Assembly: GCA_964624625.1 (NCBI GenBank)
Contig: CAZUXW010000004.1
Span: 34,349 to 98,348 of the forward strand
Length of the DNA stretch: 64,000 nt
Direction: 5' to 3'
DNA from: PALSA-1180 sp964624625
GTDB lineage: Bacteria; Oederibacteriota; Muellerivitia; Muellerivitales; Muellerivitaceae
The notes below the pieces were generated by a model. It saw only the letters and a list, made by a program, of their open reading frames with translations, had not been told where the DNA came from and ran no database searches. Shown piece after piece: positions 24,437 through 34,069 of this stretch (within the stretch, counting starts at the first letter, position 1; the number at the start of each line of letters is the position of its first letter). Both the position numbers and the translations under genes were made by a program.

Positions 24437-26167
24437 TTAAAACTCATCATCGTCCTCTTCCGCCTCGGTTTTCGACTTTTTGAGGAATTTTTTCAGCATC
24501 TTCTGGAAAGCGCCGGTTTTACGGTGGACCGAGTTCTCCTCGTCCTCCGCGGTTACGGTTTCCGTTCCTTCCTTGGCGTCGGATTTCTTGGTTAAAGCCT
24601 TAAGGCTCAAGGCGATCCGGCGTTTCCCGGAGTCGATCGACAGCACCTTGACGGTGACTTCCGAACCCACCTTGACGGCGTCCTCCAGGTTTTTGGGAGG
24701 CGGGTTGGAAATCTCGGTTTTATGGATCAAGCCTTCCACGTTTTTTTCCAGTTCCAGGAAAGCGCCGAACTCCACCAAACGGTAAATCTTGCCCGTGATG
24801 ACCTGGCCCGGTTTGTACTTCTCCTCAACTTTGTCCCAGGGGTCCCCCTCGACCTGCTTGAGTCCCAGGGAAATTCTTTTCTTTTCCAGGTCGATCGCCA
24901 GCATTTTGACGCTCAAGGTTTGGCCGATCTTGAAATCTTTTTGGGGGGCCTTGGATCTTTTGTCCCAGGTGATGTCCGATTGATGAAGGAGTCCCTCCAG
25001 CCCTTCCTCAATTTCCATGAAGAGGCCGAAATCGGTGACGTTCGTGACGGTGGCTTGGAAATTGGAGCCGATGGGATGGCGTTGTCCCACATCCTCCCAA
25101 GGGCTCTTCTCCAGGCGCTTGAAACTGAAGTTGATTTTCCGCTTCTCGAAGTCGATTTCAATGATTTGGGCCTGTTTTTTGTCGCCCACCTTAAATAAAT
25201 CGGAGGGTTTTTTGAGTTTCTTGGACCAGGAAATCTCGGTGACGTGGCAGAATCCCTCCAGGTTGTCGCTGGTCTTTAAAAAGACGCCGTAGTCTGCGAA
25301 ATGGGTGACTTCCACATCCACGATTTGGCCCACCCGGTACCTGGCTTCGGCCTGGGTCCAGGGATCGGCGGTCATCTGCTTCATGCCCAGGGAAATTTTT
25401 CCTTTTTCCTTGTCGACCTGCAGGATCATGACCTTCACCTGGGAATCCAGTTTCACGAAATCCTCGACCTTGTTAACCCTTCCCCAGTCGATGTCGGCGA
25501 TATGGAGGAGACCGTCGATGCCGCCCAAATCCACGAAGGCGCCGTAACTCACGATGCTCTTGACCCTTCCCTCCAGGATTTGGCCCGGTACTAACTCGGT
25601 CAGGCGTTTGTTCCTTGTCTCGTCCCTTTCGACTTCCAAAACGGGCCTGCGGGAAACCACCACATTGGAACGGGCCCGGTCCAGTTTGATGATTTTAAAC
25701 TCGTAGATTTTCTCCAGGTGGTCCTCGGTGTCCGCGCCCTTTTGAAGGGTGATTTGACTCGCGGGAAGGAAAGCCTCCACCACGCCCAGGTCCACCCGGT
25801 ATCCGCCGTTCACTTTTTTGGTGACCCGGCCCTTGATCAGGGCTCCCGCCTTGTTTTGCTCCTCAAGGTTTTGCCAGACCCGGCTTTTATCGACGTTGCG
25901 CTTGGAAAGCATCATGCGGCCGTTGGAATCGGACATGCGTTCGACCGACACCTCGACCTTATCCCCGATCTTTACGGTCAATTCACCAGCGATGTCAACG
26001 AACTCCGAGCGGGGGATCACTCCCTCCGTTTTATAGCCCACGTCAATGACCAATTCGTCGTCGCCGATTTTAATGATTTCACCCGTGACCACTTGGCCCC
26101 GGGCGACGCGCTTTTCCTCGTTTAAAAGTTCCTCCATCGTCATTTCGGGAATGGGTGAATCAGCCAT
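24437..26167 (-). CDS. rpsA: 30S ribosomal protein S1
   Basis: The ATG at 26167 has GAGG 6 nt upstream and is preferred over the longer frame to 26221. The 576-residue protein contains six S1 RNA-binding domains (starts near residues 30, 115, 200, 285, 372 and 457), each with the 'V-x-x-x-x-x-x-G-x-F/Y-V-D-L...G-L-x-H-x-S' pattern. An acidic tail 'EAEEDDDEF' closes it. It binds mRNA at translation initiation. Domain 1 and 2 are the most divergent, as usual for the ribosome-docking part. Confidence 0.96.
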   Translation of the reverse strand: MADSPIPEMTMEELLNEEKRVARGQVVTGEIIKIGDDELVIDVGYKTEGVIPRSEFVDIAGELTVKIGDKVEVSVERMSDSNGRMMLSKRNVDKSRVWQNLEEQNKAGALIKGRVTKKVNGGYRVDLGVVEAFLPASQITLQKGADTEDHLEKIYEFKIIKLDRARSNVVVSRRPVLEVERDETRNKRLTELVPGQILEGRVKSIVSYGAFVDLGGIDGLLHIADIDWGRVNKVEDFVKLDSQVKVMILQVDKEKGKISLGMKQMTADPWTQAEARYRVGQIVDVEVTHFADYGVFLKTSDNLEGFCHVTEISWSKKLKKPSDLFKVGDKKQAQIIEIDFEKRKINFSFKRLEKSPWEDVGQRHPIGSNFQATVTNVTDFGLFMEIEEGLEGLLHQSDITWDKRSKAPQKDFKIGQTLSVKMLAIDLEKKRISLGLKQVEGDPWDKVEEKYKPGQVITGKIYRLVEFGAFLELEKNVEGLIHKTEISNPPPKNLEDAVKVGSEVTVKVLSIDSGKRRIALSLKALTKKSDAKEGTETVTAEDEENSVHRKTGAFQKMLKKFLKKSKTEAEEDDDEF

Positions 26168-26284
26168 GGTTGACCTCAAGTTCTTACTCCGTAAGGAGAA
26201 AATTGGAATTTCGGGGTTCATTCTACATCAGAGGGCGTGGCTGTGGAAACTCTTATAAGGGAAAAGGGTGCCAGCGAATCGTTT

Positions 26285-26908
26285 TTACTTGCTATCGCTT
26301 GGCCGAAGTTTGGCGATATTATCCATCAAACGCTCGGCGATTTTAAGATAGGTACTTTTGTCCGCTTTTTCACGATAAAGATCCTCCAGCGGAACGGGAG
26401 GTCCATAGGTAACCGAGGTTTTTCCGGGACGAGGTAACAGTTTACCCTTGGGCCAACAGTGGAAGGTTCCGGCGATGTAGGCCGGGATGACTGGGACTTT
26501 GGCGTTGTAAAGGAGCATTCCCGCCCCTTTTTTGGCCGGTTGCAGTTCCCCCGTCAAGGTCCTCGTCCCTTCCACGAATAAAACCAGCGGTTTTCCCGAA
26601 TGGAGGAAATCGTGGAACCGCTGGATGGCGGTCTCGTCAAAGGTTCCCCGCTTCACCGGAAAGGCGTTGCAATAGGTAATGATGGCGCCGAAGACGGGGA
26701 CTTTGAAAAGCTCTTCCTTGGCCATGAACCCCACTTCCCTCTCGCGGCTGGTGTAGCCGATGAGATAGGGATCCAAAAAGCTGGCGTGGTTGGCCACGAC
26801 GATAAAGGGGCCGGTCAAGGGGATGTTTTCGGTGCCGATGCCCTTGGTTTGGAAAAAGAGGGAGATGAACCAGGTGGTGGTGACGCGTAGTTTGGGGAAA
26901 GAAGCCAT
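26285..26908 (-). CDS. plsC: 1-acyl-sn-glycerol-3-phosphate acyltransferase
   Basis: The 207-residue membrane-associated enzyme makes phosphatidic acid from lysophosphatidic acid. It shows the H-x4-D catalytic motif (His41...Asp46 in 'NHASFLDP'), the 'FPVKRG' segment and the glycerol-phosphate-binding 'FVEGTRT' (about 111-117), plus the 'VPVIPAYIAGT' block. A GGAGGG ribosome site precedes the ATG. It follows the PLP/PlsY logic at 11 kb as the next phospholipid step but lies in a different operon. It lies 117 bp downstream of rpsA's start side, with its own spacer. Confidence 0.93.
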   Translation of the reverse strand: MASFPKLRVTTTWFISLFFQTKGIGTENIPLTGPFIVVANHASFLDPYLIGYTSREREVGFMAKEELFKVPVFGAIITYCNAFPVKRGTFDETAIQRFHDFLHSGKPLVLFVEGTRTLTGELQPAKKGAGMLLYNAKVPVIPAYIAGTFHCWPKGKLLPRPGKTSVTYGPPVPLEDLYREKADKSTYLKIAERLMDNIAKLRPSDSK

Positions 26909-26931
26909 TCAATCCCTCCAGGGTTTGAAGA

Positions 26932-27029
26932 AATTAGGAATTCGGAATGAGGAGTTGGGAATTGAACCAAAAGCCGCGGGATTGTCGTTGGTTTTAAAAT
27001 TCCTAATTCCTAACTCCTAATTACTAATT
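26932..27029. repeat. Imperfect inverted repeat, family B, between aroF-type gene and plsC
   Basis: The left arm (26932-26963) begins AATTAGGAATTCGGAATGAG. The right arm (26997-27029) is its imperfect reverse complement and includes ATTCCTAATTCCTAACTCC. The middle is about 33 bp. It lies in the spacer between two minus-strand genes. Confidence 0.7.
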
Positions 27030-28143
27030 ATTTGTTCCATAGTTTCTTCAGACGGTTGTGGGCCAACAGGATCAACTCCTCGGTGGTGACCCAGTTGATG
27101 CAGGCGTCGGTGATGGAGACGCCGTATTGTAATTTGGACCGGTCCTTTTGCAGGGGCTGGTTGCCCTCGTTCAGGTTGCTTTCCAGCATGAAGCCGACCA
27201 CCGAGTCATTTCCCTTTTCGATTTGATCCAGGACGGAATTGAAGGCCGTGGGCTGCAAACGGTAGTCCTTGTTGGAGTTGCCGTGGCTGCAATCCACCAC
27301 GATATTCTTCGGCAGTCCCGCGTCCGCCAGGCCCTTTTCGCAGGCGGCGATGGAAGCGGGATCGTAGTTGGGCTTGGAGCCCCCCCTCAGGACGATGTGC
27401 GCGTAGGGATTTCCCGTTGTCCGGAAAACGGCTGTTTGGCCGTTTTGATCGATCCCTAAAAAATGATGGGAGCTGTTGGCCGACTTGATGCCGTTCAGGG
27501 CAACCTGGATGCTTCCATCGGTGGCGTTCTTGAAGCCGATGGGCATGGAAAGGCCGCTGGCCATTTCCCGGTGGGTTTGGGACTCGGTCGTGCGGGCGCC
27601 GATGGCGGACCAGCTGATGAGGTCGGCCAGATATTGGGGAATAATCGGATCCAGGGCCTCGGTCGCGGTCGGCAGGCCCATTTCCGTGAATTTCAGGAGC
27701 AGGCGGCGCCCCAACAGGATGCCCTTCTCGATATGAAAGGAATCATTCATGTCCGGATCGTTGATCAGGCCCTTCCAACCGATGGTCGTGCGGGGTTTCT
27801 CGAAATAAACCCTCATCACCAGGAGCATGGTCGACTGGACCATGCCCGCCAGGCGTTTGAGTTTTGACGCGTATTCATAAGCGGCTTGGGGATCGTGGAT
27901 GGAACAGGGGCCCACCACCACGAATAAACGGCGGTCCTTGTGGTCGAGGATCGCCTCGACTTCCCTGCGTCCCTTGAGGACCGTTTCATAGGCCTTTTTG
28001 TTCCCCGGCAGTTTCGCCTTCACTTTTTTGGGCGTGATGAGGATTTGGGAGCCGGCCACATGGGTGTCCTGGGCCCTGGCTTTGAGGTTGATCTTGCCGA
28101 TTTGGGAGAATTTTAATTTGGGGGATGTCTTTTTTTTCGCCAT
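27028..28143 (-). CDS. aroG: 3-deoxy-7-phosphoheptulonate (DAHP) synthase, class I (AroF/AroG type)
   Basis: The 371-residue enzyme condenses phosphoenolpyruvate and erythrose 4-phosphate, the first step of the shikimate pathway. It has the class I alpha signatures: 'FVVVGPCSIHDP' (about 75-86), 'MRVYFEKPRTTIGWKG' (about 110-125), 'ARTTESQTHREMASGLSMPIGFKN' region and 'VDCSHGNSNKD'. Length is that of the Escherichia coli isoenzymes. The N-terminus (about 1-45) is Lys-rich and somewhat longer. Which aromatic amino acid inhibits it is not visible, so the isoform letter is uncertain. Confidence 0.93.
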   Translation of the reverse strand: MAKKKTSPKLKFSQIGKINLKARAQDTHVAGSQILITPKKVKAKLPGNKKAYETVLKGRREVEAILDHKDRRLFVVVGPCSIHDPQAAYEYASKLKRLAGMVQSTMLLVMRVYFEKPRTTIGWKGLINDPDMNDSFHIEKGILLGRRLLLKFTEMGLPTATEALDPIIPQYLADLISWSAIGARTTESQTHREMASGLSMPIGFKNATDGSIQVALNGIKSANSSHHFLGIDQNGQTAVFRTTGNPYAHIVLRGGSKPNYDPASIAACEKGLADAGLPKNIVVDCSHGNSNKDYRLQPTAFNSVLDQIEKGNDSVVGFMLESNLNEGNQPLQKDRSKLQYGVSITDACINWVTTEELILLAHNRLKKLWNK

Positions 28144-28234
28144 TCCAATTTCCGCTCTTTCCTGAAAAGTTTGAGGGAGGGATTATAGGGACTCCGAGAA
28201 TGAGTTCCAAGTGGAAGTTTTGGCGGGTCCGGAG

Positions 28235-28822
28235 TCAGGGCCGGTGGAGCGACGACTCTACTTTTGGCTGGAGCGTTTGGAGGAAGAGCTTTGGCCTGGG
28301 ACAGTTTAAGAGGACCAGGGGGCCCGAGGGGCTTCCCGTGTCGATCTCGATATGCCCGTAATTAAAGAGGAGTCCCAGAGGGCTTTGTTGAAAACCGGTC
28401 TTGCGGACCGAACCGTAAGGCACGGCGGTCACCCGCCGGATCGGAAACCAGCTTTCAACATAGATCTCGCGCGGGGTGAGTTTATACCTGGTTCCGATTT
28501 GCCAAAGATGGTGGTAAACCGCCGCCGCGACTGCGATCGTCGTCAATCCCCTCTCGCCCCAATAGAGGCCCAAGTCGGCCCAACTGACGGGAAGACCCCG
28601 CAGGTTTTTGAAGACTTCCAGCAGGTAAGGCGGGAACCATATGAAAAATCGGCGGGTTAAAAGGCAGAAACCGATCGAAAGGCCGTAGGCGAAAAGGACC
28701 ATCCACCAGGACGGCATGGTGTTAAGAAGCGGCTGGTTGGGCGGAGACGCCTTGACCTGGTTTTCTCCCGGGGGTTTGGCCCCCACGGACTTACGAAATA
28801 TGTTGATGACCGGTGCTCTCAT
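28235..28822 (-). CDS. Membrane protein with bacterial PH-like domain
   Basis: The ATG at 28822 has GAGGAAGG just upstream; the frame extends to 28864 without one. The 195-residue protein has two or three hydrophobic segments (about 36-58 and 84-100). A C-terminal bPH-type domain (about 105-185) contains 'YKLTPREIYVESWFPIRRVTAVPYGSV' style strands, the pattern of YdbS/YdbT-like proteins. These proteins are poorly characterised and linked to envelope stress. There is no obvious functional partner beside it. Confidence 0.7.
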   Translation of the reverse strand: MRAPVINIFRKSVGAKPPGENQVKASPPNQPLLNTMPSWWMVLFAYGLSIGFCLLTRRFFIWFPPYLLEVFKNLRGLPVSWADLGLYWGERGLTTIAVAAAVYHHLWQIGTRYKLTPREIYVESWFPIRRVTAVPYGSVRKTGFQQSPLGLLFNYGHIEIDTGSPSGPLVLLNCPRPKLFLQTLQPKVESSLHRP

Positions 28823-28900
28823 GGAACCTTCCTCGTGCCGCCCAGCGACGAAGCACTTTACCAAAAAAAGCCGTGATTTTCATTATCTCAAAACGGATTT

Positions 28901-28944
28901 GAACCACCCAGCCCCTCGCGCCGAGGCGAGGGGCAGGGTGGTTC
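28901..28944 (-). terminator. Long stable hairpin 3' of the glycosidase gene
   Basis: A 19-bp stem with one mismatch (28901-28919 with 28926-28944) and a 6-nt loop lies 21 bp beyond the stop codon at 28966. No T-run follows, so it may be a processing or stabilising hairpin, or a repeat, rather than a true terminator. Confidence 0.5.
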
Positions 28945-28965
28945 AAAAGATTTTGGGGTAAATTT

Positions 28966-31900
28966 TCATTTTAACCGCGAATTTACTTCGGTCCAAAAAG
29001 TTGGACGAAGAAAACTTTTCAACATTTGAACCGAGTCTTCCAGCCTCAATTCACTCCGGATCAACAGCCCTTTCCCGACCTTTTGAAGGATCACCGCTGA
29101 CCGGCCGGGATTCTTCGAAAGGGCAACAAGGGACGCCCATTGGGAACCCTTGGCGGTTAACCCATGATCGACCTTTCCCGCGGCCAATCCTGGGACAAAG
29201 CCGAAGAGTTCCGCCAGGGCCGGCCCTTCCCGGCGCCCGCCCTCCTTGGAGGGAACCGCCTCATCCCTCGTGTCGTCCACTTCCCAACCCCCTTGCGTCA
29301 AATGGATCAACCACTCGGGAAGAATCTCCCGGTTTGAATAGGCCGGTCCCAAGAAAAGTATCCCGCCCCTTTCCAGGAATTTTTTGAAGGCCTTTCCCAG
29401 CTCCTGGTCGGCCCAGTAAGAGGCGGGTTTAAAATGATGGCGGCCCGAGGAAAAGGCGCCGGTGCCTAAAACCGCCAGTTTGGTCCGTAAGGCTCCCTTG
29501 TCATCCAACAGTGCGGAAGCGATGTCCCCGGTGGAAATCGGCAGGTCCATATCCAGGAAACTGACCGAAGAGGTGACCCGCCTCATGGTCTTGAGCTCGC
29601 TGCCGCCCACCGATGGGAAGTTGGCTGGTTCGGTATTTTTGTGTTTTAGGAAAATCCCCGAGGGCGTGGTGAGGAGCAGGAGGCTGGAGGGTTCCACCAG
29701 GTAAGGTTCCGGTTGAAAAGGTTGGGGCGGCGGCGGGTTCCGTTCCCCGCTCGGAAGTTGGGACCCTTCGGAAACGGTGATGGTTTGGTCCTGGCCCTCC
29801 GCCAAAGTAAAACGGCACCTGGCTTCCCTGCCGTTGGTTTCAGCCAACGTTTTTTGCCATTCCACTGAACCCAAAGTGGTGAGGTTGGATAAAAGGTGTA
29901 GGCTTGCCCAAATATCAACCAGGACTTCAGGGGAGGGACCCTTGTCCAGATGAAAGTTGACGGACCATTCTTTCGCCCCGGTTCTTTTCAGGGAAAATGA
30001 GACTTGGGATTTTCCGACGAGAAGCCTCTGGGCCGAGAATATTTTCAAATCCTCCGGCAGGTGGGGCGAAAACACAACCCGGTTGTTTCCGGCGTCCGGG
30101 GAGAAGCCCGTGATAAATTCCAAAAGCGACTCCGTATTTAAACCGCCTTCCCAGGGCCTCACCCTCCCGCTGGTACCAAGTCCCCAAGCAGGCGTATTCC
30201 AGGGGTGACATTGACCGTCGTACATCTCGGCGAATTCGCCCGAAGGCGTGGCGGTTTTGAGAACCGCGCGGTAGGCCTTTTCGGCCCAGGGCAGCCGGGC
30301 TTTCGAAAACGAGTAAAGCAATTGGCCGGGATTCATTCCCACGAAAAAATCAACCGTCGGCGTTGTTTTCCAAAAACCATCTTCCCTTCCGAGAATGGGA
30401 TAAGCATTACGCAAGGCGGCAACCGCATGGCCCGAACTGGAAGGCGTTTCGCCTAAGGGGTCTAAGTCGTTCCTGGCGTAACCGCACCAAAAGGGATTGA
30501 TCAGGACATTGGCCTGGGGCGCGTTGACCAGGGGGCCCAACAGGGATTGGGCCGGCGCCCAATAGCCGGCTTTTTCGTTCCAATAGGTGGCCTCGGCCTT
30601 GTCGCGGACCTTGCGGGCCAGGCTGGTCATTTCCGAAACATCCTTATCCATCTCAATATATTTTCCCAAGTAGGCCAAGCGGTCCGCGGCCGCGACGAGG
30701 TCGAAGCTGGAATCCGCCGCGAAGGCGTAAGTGGATAGGTCGTAATTGGGACAGGGGCATTGGTCAAAGCACCTGGATTCGAGGCACCAAAGATAGGTCT
30801 CGTCCCGGTGGAAAAAATACTTGTCCTCCACCCGGACCTGTCCCTCGACGCATCGTTTTAAATAGCCCCACCTGGCCCGGATCAGGTCGATGTCGCCGGT
30901 CGTCAGGTAATACCACCAATGCTGCAGCACAATCCAATTGGGAGTCTCCGCGTGCTCCACTTGGATGTCCGAAAGGTCTTTTTTCCGGAAATTCAGGGGG
31001 AAATCCACCCGGACGCTGTTGGGAAGGGATCCCATGCTCGAGGCGATCCCGTAAAAAAAATCCATGGCTCCCTTCGCTTCCCGGGGATGGCCTGTTTTCA
31101 AAAACCAGCGGATGGGGCCGTTGTTGTCACGGATCCAAGTGTAGGAATAACCGATGAGCGGCGAGAAGCCTCCGGAGTGGGATTGCTGGCTCTTAAAAAT
31201 CATCGATTCAATCTCGAAAAGATCCGTGATTTTGGGATCCCCGGCGAATTCCGTTCCCTGCCGGAACCAATCGGTGAAATAAACGCGGGTCTGATCCAAA
31301 AGGGAGAGGGCTCCTTTTTTGCGGAGGCCGGCGCTGTCCGCGGCGCTTTCCCGGGAAGTATCGGAGGAGAGAAGAAAGAAAGCGGCCCATGTTTCCCCGC
31401 CTGGCGGCAAGCTTGGAAAGCGGTAGCGGAGGTTGCCTTCGGATATGCTGGCGTTGCCCTGTTGGAAAGCCCCCAGCCTCCATACCGTTCGCTTTTTCGC
31501 CTTCGCGGCTTTTTGAACCAACACCAAATCATGGCCGATGTTTTTCTTCGGGGCTGTCACGTTCCAGGCTGCTTGGATTTTCAACTCAAGATTCAGGTCG
31601 GATTCGGTTTTTGTTCCCGAGTTGGTGAGGTGGACCATCCGGATGATAACGGGCGTGTTGTTCCAAACGGCATCATCCTCGGAAGTCACTGGGGCGAAAT
31701 CATAACTCTCGACGGACAAACCGCTCCCCTGGGCTTCCACCTTCACCAAGCCGGACCTTTTCACCCAGCCGATTTTTTGCCCGGGAAGCCAGACGGGGCT
31801 GCCGCCCCTGGTCAGGGCCATGTGGAGGGAGCCCAAGTCCGGCTCTTGATAGGAATCCCCGTAGATGTTCGACCAATTCCAAAGGGGGCTGGAAAGCCCG

Positions 31901-32181
31901 ACCAGGGCGAAGGCCCGCCCGTTTCCGACGCAATAGGCTCCGGTTAGGTTGGCCTTGACCTCTTGGGAGGATAAATCAAAAGTTTCGTTCCAGGAATAAA
32001 GGTCGCGGAGCCAGGGACGCTCCTCCAGAACCCTTCTTCCGGCTTTTTCCAAAGCCCTATCCGCTCCAGTCGTGGAACGGCCCGGGGGACCTTGGTCGCT
32101 TTGGCCCAACCAAGCCGGTTCCGGCAATCCCCAAAGCACCGGCAGGATCAGCAGGATTATCCAGGGGCGCCTTTCGTTCAT
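28966..32181 (-). CDS. Secreted six-hairpin glycosidase-like protein with C-terminal amidotransferase-fold domain
   Basis: The 1071-residue protein starts with a signal peptide ('WIILLILPVLWGLPEPAWLG'). An N-terminal beta-sandwich (about 60-300) precedes an (alpha/alpha)6-barrel region (about 320-700) with motifs such as 'YSYTWIRDNNGPIRWFLKTG', 'WKTTPTVDFFVGMNPG' and 'GEFAEMYDG', typical of the six-hairpin glycosidase superfamily. A small beta domain and a Rossmann-like ThuA/DUF4159-type segment follow (about 880-1060; 'LAVLGTGAF', 'FLERGGILFLGP', 'GKGLLIRSELRL'). Substrate unknown. Its start overlaps the GT-C-like gene upstream (ATGA), suggesting joint work on one envelope or extracellular glycan. 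Confidence 0.78.
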   Translation of the reverse strand: MNERRPWIILLILPVLWGLPEPAWLGQSDQGPPGRSTTGADRALEKAGRRVLEERPWLRDLYSWNETFDLSSQEVKANLTGAYCVGNGRAFALVGLSSPLWNWSNIYGDSYQEPDLGSLHMALTRGGSPVWLPGQKIGWVKRSGLVKVEAQGSGLSVESYDFAPVTSEDDAVWNNTPVIIRMVHLTNSGTKTESDLNLELKIQAAWNVTAPKKNIGHDLVLVQKAAKAKKRTVWRLGAFQQGNASISEGNLRYRFPSLPPGGETWAAFFLLSSDTSRESAADSAGLRKKGALSLLDQTRVYFTDWFRQGTEFAGDPKITDLFEIESMIFKSQQSHSGGFSPLIGYSYTWIRDNNGPIRWFLKTGHPREAKGAMDFFYGIASSMGSLPNSVRVDFPLNFRKKDLSDIQVEHAETPNWIVLQHWWYYLTTGDIDLIRARWGYLKRCVEGQVRVEDKYFFHRDETYLWCLESRCFDQCPCPNYDLSTYAFAADSSFDLVAAADRLAYLGKYIEMDKDVSEMTSLARKVRDKAEATYWNEKAGYWAPAQSLLGPLVNAPQANVLINPFWCGYARNDLDPLGETPSSSGHAVAALRNAYPILGREDGFWKTTPTVDFFVGMNPGQLLYSFSKARLPWAEKAYRAVLKTATPSGEFAEMYDGQCHPWNTPAWGLGTSGRVRPWEGGLNTESLLEFITGFSPDAGNNRVVFSPHLPEDLKIFSAQRLLVGKSQVSFSLKRTGAKEWSVNFHLDKGPSPEVLVDIWASLHLLSNLTTLGSVEWQKTLAETNGREARCRFTLAEGQDQTITVSEGSQLPSGERNPPPPQPFQPEPYLVEPSSLLLLTTPSGIFLKHKNTEPANFPSVGGSELKTMRRVTSSVSFLDMDLPISTGDIASALLDDKGALRTKLAVLGTGAFSSGRHHFKPASYWADQELGKAFKKFLERGGILFLGPAYSNREILPEWLIHLTQGGWEVDDTRDEAVPSKEGGRREGPALAELFGFVPGLAAGKVDHGLTAKGSQWASLVALSKNPGRSAVILQKVGKGLLIRSELRLEDSVQMLKSFLRPTFWTEVNSRLK

Positions 32182-33902
32182 GTTTTTTTCCCGAGTTTTT
32201 TTCCGCCTTTGGTTCCCGGAACCGGTTCTTTGGACGGCGGCGCGGCTGGGATGGGTGTGGGGATAGGCTTACTCATGGAATAAAAATAGGTTTTGCCGTG
32301 GTAAGGGACAGGCTTGAGAAGATATTGGCCCAGGAACTGGGATAGGCGGTCGGGCGGAAGGTTCATCAACCGGATAAATTTCAGGTTCCACTCGTCATTT
32401 TTGTTCACGACTTCGGACAGAACCCAGACTTTGTGGTGGCGCTTCCAGGTATGGTCCAACAGAAGGGACAGGTCCTCCCAAGGATCCTGGTCTCGACCCT
32501 GGGAGTGGTTGGCTGGAGGTTTATCTTTTTTGACCTCGTATTTCCTTAAAAAAGAGTGAAGGCTTAAATAATGTCTTTTTTGGTAGCGGTCAATGTAGAA
32601 AGGAACGGTGTTGATTCCCGTCAGCATTAAAAGGTCCTCCGCCCCGACTTTCCAATCGATTGCCTCAAGGAGGGGTTTCGCGCTGTGGGTCACGGCGGTT
32701 TTCTTGATCGAGGATTGGAAGTTATAGAGGTACAAGAGCGCCACCAACCCCGTCCATAACAGGATCACGATTCCCCGGTTGGCGAAATGAAGGACGGGGT
32801 TGGTCCAACGCTGGGAGATGGCGGAGACGGTCACCCCCATCAAGATCCAGCAAGGCACGGTGGAAGAAACCCAAAACTCGATATTCCAGGGCTCCCACCA
32901 TAAAAAAAAGGGGACAAAAACACCGATCCAGAGGACCCCGACCCAAAGAGTTTGCCGGTAACTTTCCCAAAAGAGCCTGAAACGGACGAGGAGAAAACCC
33001 AGGCAGATGAAAATGGCGTATTGGAAGAGGGTTTTGACAAACTCGAGGGTGATGGGCTGGTTGGGGCCTGGATCCGGATTGGTTTTGGCGAGAAAAGCCT
33101 TCAACATCGCCAATTTTCCCTGTTCAAAACCAGCGGCGGGAAGATAGCCGCCCCATCCTTGGACATGGAAATATGCGAAAACCCAATAAATCCAGGAAGC
33201 GTAAGTCTTGTGGAAATAAATAAACCTTCCCACAAAGGCGTAAAAGGAAAGCACGCCCAAGGTGAGGGACGACAGGTAATAGATACAAAACCAAAACCTT
33301 TCTCCGGCGCTTTTCTCCCGGACGCAGCAGATTCCGCCCAAAAACGCCGGGATCAGCATCAAATTGGTCTGGTGTCCCAGAACCGCCAACCCGTGGGAAA
33401 GGCCCAACAGGACGCCGAAGGCCGGCCCCCGCTCCTTCAAAAAAGTCAGCAGGTACCAGGTCAAGAGGGGTGTGACCGTGGCGAAAATTCGGACGCCAGG
33501 GGATGTGGAAAAATACCAGTAGCTGAAAGTAAAGGACATGCCCAGTGCCGTCAGGAACGATACGAAGGGGTCCTTGGTTTTTCGGACGAGAAGGTGGAAG
33601 GCGATCAGCACCCCCAGGATCCCGATCAAGATATCGAAAAATTGGAGGGCCACCATGCCGTCCCAGGCGGCCCCGTGATCCCTACCCCATAAATAAAAAA
33701 GGCGGCCCAAAAATGCGTAAATCAGGTGGTGGGGATGAAAAAACTTATAAAGCGGCGTGTCCGAGTTTTCGACCCTCTCGGCGAACACCATGCCGTCGTA
33801 GGTGAAATTGACGGGCAACTTGGAAAGGTACACGAAAAGGCATAAAGCGAATAAACCCAGGCTCAAAAGAAAGGTAACGGCCGGTTTGGTCCAATCACGC
33901 AT
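32178..33902 (-). CDS. Polytopic GT-C-like membrane protein
   Basis: The 574-residue protein has about ten to eleven hydrophobic helices in the first ~400 residues. An extracytoplasmic soluble part (about 410-550) and a Pro/Lys-rich tail follow. Conserved-looking early features are 'YDGMVFAERVENSD' (about 36-49), placing an acidic residue in the first periplasmic loop as in GT-C glycosyltransferases, and 'HPHHLIYAFLGRLFYLWG'. It resembles, but is not clearly part of, the DUF2723 family at 15 kb. A glycosyltransferase using lipid-linked sugars is inferred only from this architecture and from coupling to the glycosidase gene. Confidence 0.65.
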   Translation of the reverse strand: MRDWTKPAVTFLLSLGLFALCLFVYLSKLPVNFTYDGMVFAERVENSDTPLYKFFHPHHLIYAFLGRLFYLWGRDHGAAWDGMVALQFFDILIGILGVLIAFHLLVRKTKDPFVSFLTALGMSFTFSYWYFSTSPGVRIFATVTPLLTWYLLTFLKERGPAFGVLLGLSHGLAVLGHQTNLMLIPAFLGGICCVREKSAGERFWFCIYYLSSLTLGVLSFYAFVGRFIYFHKTYASWIYWVFAYFHVQGWGGYLPAAGFEQGKLAMLKAFLAKTNPDPGPNQPITLEFVKTLFQYAIFICLGFLLVRFRLFWESYRQTLWVGVLWIGVFVPFFLWWEPWNIEFWVSSTVPCWILMGVTVSAISQRWTNPVLHFANRGIVILLWTGLVALLYLYNFQSSIKKTAVTHSAKPLLEAIDWKVGAEDLLMLTGINTVPFYIDRYQKRHYLSLHSFLRKYEVKKDKPPANHSQGRDQDPWEDLSLLLDHTWKRHHKVWVLSEVVNKNDEWNLKFIRLMNLPPDRLSQFLGQYLLKPVPYHGKTYFYSMSKPIPTPIPAAPPSKEPVPGTKGGKKLGKKT

Positions 33903-34069
33903 GAGGTGAACCCTTTATCATTCCGCGGATGGGCTATTTAATGATAATTGGGTGGCCTATGCAAGGGGGCTCAAGGGCAGGTTCAAGGCGCCTGGTTCCA
34001 CGGAAATCATCCAAAAACGACCGTTGTCGGCGGTTATGTGTTTTTAACTTGGACCTGGAACCGGTTGTT

